A stretch of DNA of 64,000 nucleotides from Panonychus citri. Lineage: Eukaryota > Arthropoda > Arachnida > Trombidiformes > Tetranychidae. The notes beneath the pieces were generated by a model, which saw only the letters and a list, made by a program, of their open reading frames with translations, was not told the origin of the DNA and made no database searches. Shown piece after piece: positions 57,665 through 64,000 of this stretch (position 1 is the stretch's first letter; each line of letters opens with the position of its first letter). Position numbers and translations under genes: made by a program. The DNA lies in NCBI RefSeq assembly GCF_014898815.1, contig NW_026515513.1, positions 930,001 through 994,000 on the forward strand, given 5' to 3'.

Positions 57665-58442
57665 TCCAAAGTGTTCATGATTTTCTCCTTATTGTCAATA
57701 TTTTCAAGCGACCATCACTAGTAACATGGTTACAAAATTTCAACAAAATTGATGTTAATTGCATGACCTTGGAATAATCAAGTAAATCATTTTCCATCTC
57801 ATCATTAATTTGACATTAATGTTATTTGCTCACTGGAAAAATGATCACAAATTATTCTCGACTGGTGATTAGAGTCTTCACTCATTAATCTTACTACATT
57901 TCCATGAGAATTTGTTTATTGTGTTGATTTTATTGAATAAATCAAACTGTTCCACAGGAAATCAAGTAAATTCTGTGTTAATCTATTTCACAACATGAAA
58001 ATGATTGAATTAACTTTCTTTCCGATTTAAAAGCAAATGATGCTGCGAATTAGATTTTTTCATGGATAACTCAAAAGTCTATTTTTAAATCGTCTATTGA
58101 AATGATATAATTATCCCAAGAACAATGAAACAGAAAGAACTACCACTCGCAATGAATAAACTAATTGTTAAAACGTGTCGATTTGGATACATTGTATTTT
58201 ATTTGGTTAATGATTGCATCAAGTTAACCAACTCATACAATAATATGATTTGGTTTGTTTTATCTCTTACATTTTCTATAATTTTTGATTTTTCTGGGAT
58301 TGATAACCTTTTTTCTTCTTCTTCTTCTTAAAAACATTAACTCTTTATATCGCAATGATAATTTCTTTCTCTTCATTGGCAGCATTGGAATCAGTCTTTA
58401 GCTTTCTTCATTTACTTCTGTTAACTGAATGATCCCAAATGA
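57665..58442. other. Gap between TXNL4A and the first VDAC gene
   Basis: No gene seen. Holds the convergent 3' ends of TXNL4A (AATAAA-like at about 57935) and VDAC copy 1. Confidence 0.55.
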
Positions 58443-59845
58443 TTAAGGAGCCAATTCCAATCCCATACCGAGTTTGTGTCCACCAGAACTGACATTTTTA
58501 CCATCAATGGAAGCACAAAGTGTAAGCAAAATACCAGATCGAAGACGATGAACAAGTCCAAGTCCAATAGTTCCACTGTTATTAACTTTGGCCTTGACTG
58601 AAGTGTCATTGTCAAGCTTGTAGATACAACCAAGTCCAAATCGAGTGGCATTGCTGTCAGTTGACCAGGCAAGAGAAATACCAGTTTCCAATTTGTCATT
58701 AACACGTTGGTAAACAGTACTCGAAGCTTCCTTACCATCAGCCCTAATTTGTGAAGGTCATAAAAATGGAAATGCAAATTATTGTTAGTTCATTTTTCAT
58801 TCATCACTCAAGACTAATTCATGAACAAAATGCTGCATTAGAAAGGAGAGACTTACAAATTGGTGGTCCAGTTGAATTCTGGTGTTTGATATCCAATGGC
58901 AATGTTATTTTTCTTGATCGCACTTTTAGATGGGTCAAAGGAAAGTTGAGCTCCACCTAACCATGATTGGAATCTATAAAAAGAAAACCAAATCCAAACA
59001 ATGCATCAATATTACTAATTTTATAAGTTCATGTTTTTTTTTTCATTATTTCCAATGATAGAATAAGATCTTACTTAAAGACACCAGCTCCATGGAGTAC
59101 AAATCCACTTTGTTCCATATCAACATCTCCATTCAAATGTAAAGCATCAGTTTTAAATGATGTTTTAAAGGTTCCATTCTTTTTACCAGAAAGTGGAACA
59201 AATGATCCGTTAAAGGCGAGCTTAAGGCCTTTAGCGAATTGATCATCAACAGAAAGCTCAGTGGATAAAACATTATCGGTTGTCCATTTTTCTTTCACTG
59301 TTAATCCATAATCAGAGAGATAATGTTTCGATTCCAAATTAGCAGCAATATTACCAGTTGCAGTGTTTGATGTTCCACTAACATTGAACTCAACTTTATT
59401 CTGTGTTTTAGTTTTAAAGTCAAGCTTTACAATACCCAAATCTATTGATAAAATAAAGAAAAAAAAATATACAATTAAAACCAATTTAAAATTAGCAGTT
59501 TGAAGAAAAAATCACCAACATTTACCAATAATGACACAAGAAAATCTCAAAAGCGTTCAGGTTGAAATATCATCCATATCACTCTCAATTATTCCAGATA
59601 ATTCTGTAACAAGGGTGATTCTTTTCTTTTAATTTAAACGTTAAACTAATCAAATCTAATTTGATTAAATTTTGTCTAAGATATTTGAAGGTCAAATACA
59701 TTTATAAAAGAAAAGAATCAATAATTGAAGAGTAAAATTGAATAAATACCTAACCCTAACTCTCTTGCTCTCTGTACTTACGGTAGTTTTTGTTGAACAA
59801 ATCTTTGGCTTGTTTACCCAAATCAGCGAAACATGGAGTTGCCAT
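58443..59845 (-). CDS. VDAC: Voltage-dependent anion channel (mitochondrial porin), copy 1
   Basis: Outer mitochondrial membrane beta-barrel that passes ATP, ADP and small anions. Exons (minus): 59845-59782, 59441-59075, 58973-58857, 58743-58443; phases agree, 282 residues (human VDAC1 has 283). Starts MATPCFADLGKQAKDLFNKN (voltage-sensing N-helix), then HLGIVKLDFKTKTQNKVEF, YGLTVKEKWTTDNVLSTE, SGFVLHGAGVFKFQSWLGGA and the eukaryotic porin signature region ending GGHKLGMGLELAP. Exons 2-3 and the intron between them are almost identical to the inverted copy at 60.8-61.4 kb; exon 4 differs at about 20 of 100 residues. Confidence 0.96.
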
Positions 59846-60397
59846 TATAATGAATTAAGAATGAAATGAATTAAAGGTAAATACAATAAATATTTTAAAC
59901 GGAAGAGAGAAACAGAAATATAAGAGTAATTAATAAGAATCACAAACAATTAACTTATCACCAAAAAAGAAAATTTTCTGATTATAAACCAGAGAGATAA
60001 AAGAATTCACTAGATGGCAATAGTAGTACAAGAATAGAAAAAAAATTCTGATTGAATATTCATTCACTTTAATTCTAGTTCACTTTTATCCTAAGTAATT
60101 ATGAGTATTATTGATAATCTGACCAATTTTCTAATTAACTTTTATCTAATAATTGGGTTTACAATTTGAAAAGATGATTAATTGTGATTTAGAAAAGAAA
60201 ATTTTTTTAAAAATCTCAATTCGCGCTTCGTTTTGTTCTTTTGTCGCCATCTGGTGGTTACCTTAGAATTTAAATTGTTCGGATTCAAGAAAAAATTCTG
60301 AACTTAACAACCGGTGTGTTTGTTTCAATCTCTTGACTTTTTTTTAATTTTTCTCCTTCATTTTTAATTTGTTAATTACTTTTTGACAATTAGCATA
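59846..60397. promoter_or_regulatory. Shared upstream region of the divergent VDAC pair
   Basis: 552 bases separate the two start codons. It contains CGCCATCT (60245-60252), the reverse of the YY1/Pho core AGATGGCG, 146 bases upstream of copy 2, and the similar word TAGATGGCAA at about 60011. It probably acts as a bidirectional promoter. No coding frame. Confidence 0.55.
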
Positions 60398-61809
60398 ATG
60401 GCAACTCCATGTTTCGCTGATTTGGGCAAACAAGCTAAAGATTTGTTCAACAAAAATTACCGTAAGTAAATGATTAATTTATTCCTGTTAAAGGCTTTGG
60501 TTTTTTCTATCATTTTTACTTTACTACGATTTGACCTTCAAAAATTTTCTTCGAGACATTTGATAATAACTTGATAATTTTATCCATTTATTATGCAAAT
60601 CTTTGCTAAATATTGTTGCTAATTGATAAATGATAGTATTTAGTGTCCCACAGGTTAAAAATTCGGTCATTTTAAGGCCACTTTGTACCACGTTGGTTGA
60701 ATTGCTTTTATCAAATTTCAATTCGTTGGCCAAAGCTTAACCTTATTCAACTTGCTCACTAATACATTCTCAGTATTGATTAGAATTGTGGTTTTAATTG
60801 TATATTTTGTATATTTTTCTTTCTTTGTTTTATTAATAGATTTGGGTATTGTAAAGCTTGACTTTAAAACTAAAACACAGAATAAAGTTGAGTTCAATGT
60901 TAGTGGAACATCAAACACTGCAACTGGTAATATTGCTGCTAATTTGGAATCGAAACATTATCTCTCTGATTATGGATTAACAGTGAAAGAAAAATGGACA
61001 ACCGATAATGTTTTATCCACTGAGCTTTCTGTTGATGATCAATTTGCTAAAGGCCTTAAGCTCGCCTTTAACGGATCATTTGTTCCACTTTCTGGTAAAA
61101 AGAATGGAACCTTTAAAACATCATTTAAAACCGATGCTTTACATTTGAATGGAGATGTTGATATGGAACAAAGTGGATTTGTACTCCATGGAGCTGGTGT
61201 CTTCAAGTAAGATCTTATTCTATCATCGGAAATAGTAAAAAACATGAACTTATAAAAATAGTAATATTGATGAATTGTTTGATTTGGTTTTCTTTTTTTA
61301 TAGATTCCAATCATGGTTAGGTGGAGCTCAACTTTCCTTTGACCCATCTAAAAGTGCGATCAAGAAAAATAACATTGCCATTGGATATCAAACACCAGAA
61401 TTCAACTGGACCACCAATTTGTAAGTCTCTCCTTTCTAATACAAGACTGTGTTTATTAAACATCAATTTGTCTCATGTAATAAACTCATGTTGCTCTTAT
61501 TAAATTAGGGCTGATGTTAAGAAGGCTACAAGCACAGTTTACCAACGTGTTAATGATAAATTGGAAAGCGGTATTTCTCTTGCCTGGTCTTCAGAAAATA
61601 ACGCCACTCGATTTGGACTTGGTTGTGTCTACAAGCTTGACAGCGAAACCACAGTTAGAGCTAAGGTTGACAATAGTGGCACTTTCGGTCTTGGATTAGT
61701 TCATGCTCTTCGACCTGGAATTGCTCTTACACTTTGTGCTTCCATTGATGGTAAAAACTTCAATTCTGGTGGACACAAACTCGGTATGGGATTGGAATTA
61801 AATGCTTAA
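60398..61809 (+). CDS. VDAC: Voltage-dependent anion channel (mitochondrial porin), copy 2
   Basis: Exons: 60398-60461, 60840-61206, 61304-61420, 61509-61809; 282 residues, same intron positions and phases as copy 1. N-helix MATPCFADLGKQAKDLFNKN is the same; the final exon is distinct (LADVKKATSTVYQRVNDKLE to GGHKLGMGLELNA). Head-to-head with copy 1, so the two form an inverted repeat that favours gene conversion. Full-length and apparently functional. Confidence 0.96.
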
Positions 61810-62464
61810 ACAGAATTAGAATTGTAAAACAAATCAGAAAGCAAAAAGAAAGTCGAGCCTAAAACTAATAATAATCTTAAGCCTAATTCCACTGCTGCCA
61901 ATGGAGAAAAAGAAAAAAGTTCATCGCGATACTGAAATGAAAATTAGTTTTTCTAAAGAGAAAAGAAATTAATGGATCCCAGTTAATTATAAATAAACAA
62001 ACCATAGAAAATGTAAGAGAAGAAGGAAAAAAGAAAAATTATATTATTGTATGTGAAACACACACACAATTCAATTATATAAATCAAACTAGTTATCAAA
62101 AAGATTATCTATTCAGTTAATTGTATTAGTCGTATTTAGATTTACTTGTTCTGATGTTTTTTCATATTTCATTAAAAGTTAAATTGATTAAACAATTAAC
62201 ACGCAAATGTCTTCGAAATTCAATCAGTCTAAATTGTTACAACTTCAATGTCAGTGATTAGTTTTTATTTTAAATGGTAATTGAATAAACTGAAACACTT
62301 ACCAACAACAATTAGACTGGAAGATTTTTCTTTGTCTTCAAATCCAATTGAACAATTGAAACTCAATTAAAATATCAGCAAATGATTTAAAAATGTGATG
62401 AAAATTAATGTAACAATTTAAAGTGGAGAGAAAAATTGTCAACAATTTTCTAATTGGTGGTCAT
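61810..62464. other. Gap between VDAC copy 2 and the VDAC-like copy 3
   Basis: AT-rich, convergent 3' ends; an (AC)n run of about 10 bases near 62060. No gene recognised. Confidence 0.55.
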
Positions 62465-63444
62465 CTAATTAGGATGGAGTGGGCATTGTGAGAGTAAACA
62501 ATAAATGAGGAGAGAGACGATAAGTGAGGCCAAGGACGATTTTCCGTTATCATTGACCTTCGCTCTGAACCAAGTTTTGTCGCTAAGTTTATATTTGCAG
62601 CCAACACCAAACGAGGGCGATTTACCCTTGGCCAAAATCAGGAAAACACCGGTTTCCAAATTGTCGCCCATCTTAAGATGACCAGTGCCAATCGCTTCTT
62701 TACCATCATTTCTGAATGCGAATAAAAAAAAATGTTTTAATTGTTGCGAATCCAAAAACGAAAACAAAATCCAACAAGAAGAGTAAAAAAAAATGTCAAC
62801 AAACGTTTTCGCAAGCCAAGTGACCGATGGTGTTTTATACCCAATGGCGATATTGGTTTTCTTAATTTCCCCAGCAATCGGATCCATTGAGAACTGAGCA
62901 CCATAGATCCAGGAATTAGTGATATATGAATTTCTGACCAGAAGCGGAAATCATTTCAGTTGCAATCGGAGATTTCAAGAGAGAGATTAATTCACTTACA
63001 ATTGTATGACTCCTGCTCCATGGATAACTGAACCATCTTGACCAACATCTAGACTGGAATTAAAATGACCTGAGATTCCCTTGAGAAATGATAACGAATC
63101 TTTGACCGCGATTTCCGATGAGAAACCTTTATCGCCGATCCATTTGCCCTTCATTACCACTCGATGTCCGGCCAGATACCTTTTACCGACCACTTTTAAA
63201 GCGATGTCACCATTGTCCGTAAATGTTTGTCCTTTCACCTTAAGTCCAGCATTTTGAGATGTGGCCCGATCGTATATCAGGTCAACAAGACCAAGACCTG
63301 AAAATCAATGCAAACAGAAAGATACACATGATTAAAGTGAATTTGAACAATTGAACAATCAACTGAAACATCTTACTTACGATTGTATTCCTTGAATAGT
63401 TCACGAATCGGTCGGTCTAATTCAGTGAAACTTGGAACTGACAT
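62465..63444 (-). CDS. Divergent VDAC-like protein, copy 3, short and frameshifted at the C-terminus
   Basis: Exons (minus): 63444-63381, 63297-63000, 62933-62805, 62711-62465, with the same intron phases as the full VDACs, so a true paralogue. 245 residues as read. Start MSVPSFTELDRPIRELFKEY; later LVDLIYDRATSQNAGLKVKG, GSVIHGAGVIQL, SWIYGAQFSMDP, IAIGYKTPSVTWLAKT, SPSFGVGCKYKLSDKTWFRA. Exon 2 is 69 bases shorter than in copies 1 and 2 (about two strands fewer). After VNDNGKSSL the frame changes: the neighbouring frame continues the VDAC pattern (LGLTYRLSPHLLFTLTM) from about 62534 and ends at 62469-62471. More G/C-ending codons than its neighbours. It may be a pseudogene or carry a sequence error. 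Confidence 0.8.
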
Positions 63445-63845
63445 GATCAATGATGAAGGTAAAATTAAGAAAATTAAGATCAAAATGATCATGTAAAAGA
63501 ATCAATTTATGATTACAATTAAAAGGAAACAATTAAATGTTAACATGGCTTGTTACCTTTCCATTACTTGTCATTTAAATGATTGCAATTAGATGAATAC
63601 ATTAGACATTGTTATCCAATCAAAATTAACTCTTAATTGTTTTCACTTTTTGAGCAATTTAATCATATTTTCTATAATACAATTGATATTAATATGATTT
63701 TGTATGTACTTTCGATTGTGATTAGAGGTGAATAAAAGTTAATTGATCATGGATATATGGTCACAATCAAGAATTCAGGCAATTAGATGGATCTTAATTT
63801 GATCGGATTAAAAGGTGACATCGATTTTGAAAGAAATGTCCAAAT
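63445..63845. other. Gap between VDAC-like copies 3 and 4
   Basis: AT-rich, promoter side of copy 3 and 3' side of copy 4. No coding region seen. Confidence 0.5.
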
Positions 63846-64000
63846 TTAAGGAGCCACGGAAAGTGAAAATGAGAAATCGGGTCCGTAGTTAAATGCAAAT
63901 CCGAAGGCGCTTTGTCCAAGATCATTAACTTTAGCAATTAGACAAAATTTCTCATTGAGTTTGTATTTAACACCGAGTCCAACCAAAGGTGAATTGTTTT
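63846..64000 (-). CDS. VDAC-like protein, copy 4, C-terminal part (runs off the window)
   Basis: The last 50 codons of a VDAC-like gene: SPLVGLGVKYKLNEKF, then IAKVNDLGQSAFGFAFNYGP, ending FSLSVAP and a TAA at 63846-63848. These align with the VDAC stretch from the NATRFGLG strand to TLCAS, but the protein stops there, without the last GGHKLGMGLEL strand. The end point is the same as that of copy 3 in its neighbouring frame. The rest lies beyond the window. Confidence 0.8.
   Translation of the reverse strand, partial: NNSPLVGLGVKYKLNEKFCLIAKVNDLGQSAFGFAFNYGPDFSFSLSVAP

Noticed and set aside
1..64000. tRNA or rRNA genes, CRISPR arrays
   Set aside because: No cloverleaf-like or rRNA-like sequence was noticed, and direct repeats present are microsatellites or the pairs described.

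Overview
This is a window of animal nuclear DNA. Genes are split by short GT-AG introns, the DNA is AT-rich, and there are many (GA)n/(CT)n and (GAT/ATC)n simple repeats. The proteins (RFX, ROCK, a carbonic anhydrase-related protein of the CA10/CA11 type, DCAKD, mitochondrial MetRS, VDAC) are metazoan. A small arthropod, perhaps a mite, is a reasonable guess, but the species cannot be read from the sequence.

Layout. 1-4.9 kb: repeat-rich DNA without a recognisable gene. 4.97-16.95 kb (-): a complete 19-exon Rho kinase (ROCK) gene; all splice phases agree and give about 1305 residues. 17.07-24.60 kb (-): a non-LTR (LINE) retrotransposon with an unusual design. Nine open frames lie in one direction: three Gag-like proteins with zinc knuckles, a lone Gag N-domain, three unrecognised proteins linked by overlapping stop/start codons (one exact ATGA), then an APE-type endonuclease and a reverse transcriptase in the same frame, split by one TAG. 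Its last stop codon is only 124 bases upstream of the ROCK start codon. 25.58-28.09 kb (+): SF3A1 with a one-base frameshift. 28.2-31.8 kb: a duplicated SF3A1/NOC3L 3' end on both sides of an RFX gene (-), plus a collapsed SF3A1 copy. 31.55-33.39 kb (-): NOC3L. 34.25-34.90 kb (+): a dephospho-CoA kinase-like gene. 35.65-51.41 kb (+): a secreted, catalytically dead carbonic anhydrase-related protein with an 11.8 kb first intron. 54.93-56.84 kb (-): MARS2. 57.17-57.66 kb (+): TXNL4A/DIM1. 58.44-64.0 kb: a VDAC cluster, with a head-to-head pair of full-length genes sharing one promoter region and two divergent VDAC-like genes with a shortened C-terminus.

How the genes relate. Most are unrelated housekeeping genes arranged as divergent or convergent neighbours: spliceosome (SF3A1, TXNL4A), ribosome assembly (NOC3L), mitochondrion (MARS2, VDACs) and CoA synthesis (DCAKD). 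RFX lies near candidate RFX-type X-box DNA: half-sites in its own upstream region and a full palindromic X-box upstream of NOC3L.

The strongest candidate for something undescribed is the many-ORF LINE. Next are the short-tailed VDAC paralogues, the gene-conversion signatures in the VDAC pair and in the SF3A1/NOC3L duplication, and the alternative hydrophobic tail of the CA-related protein.
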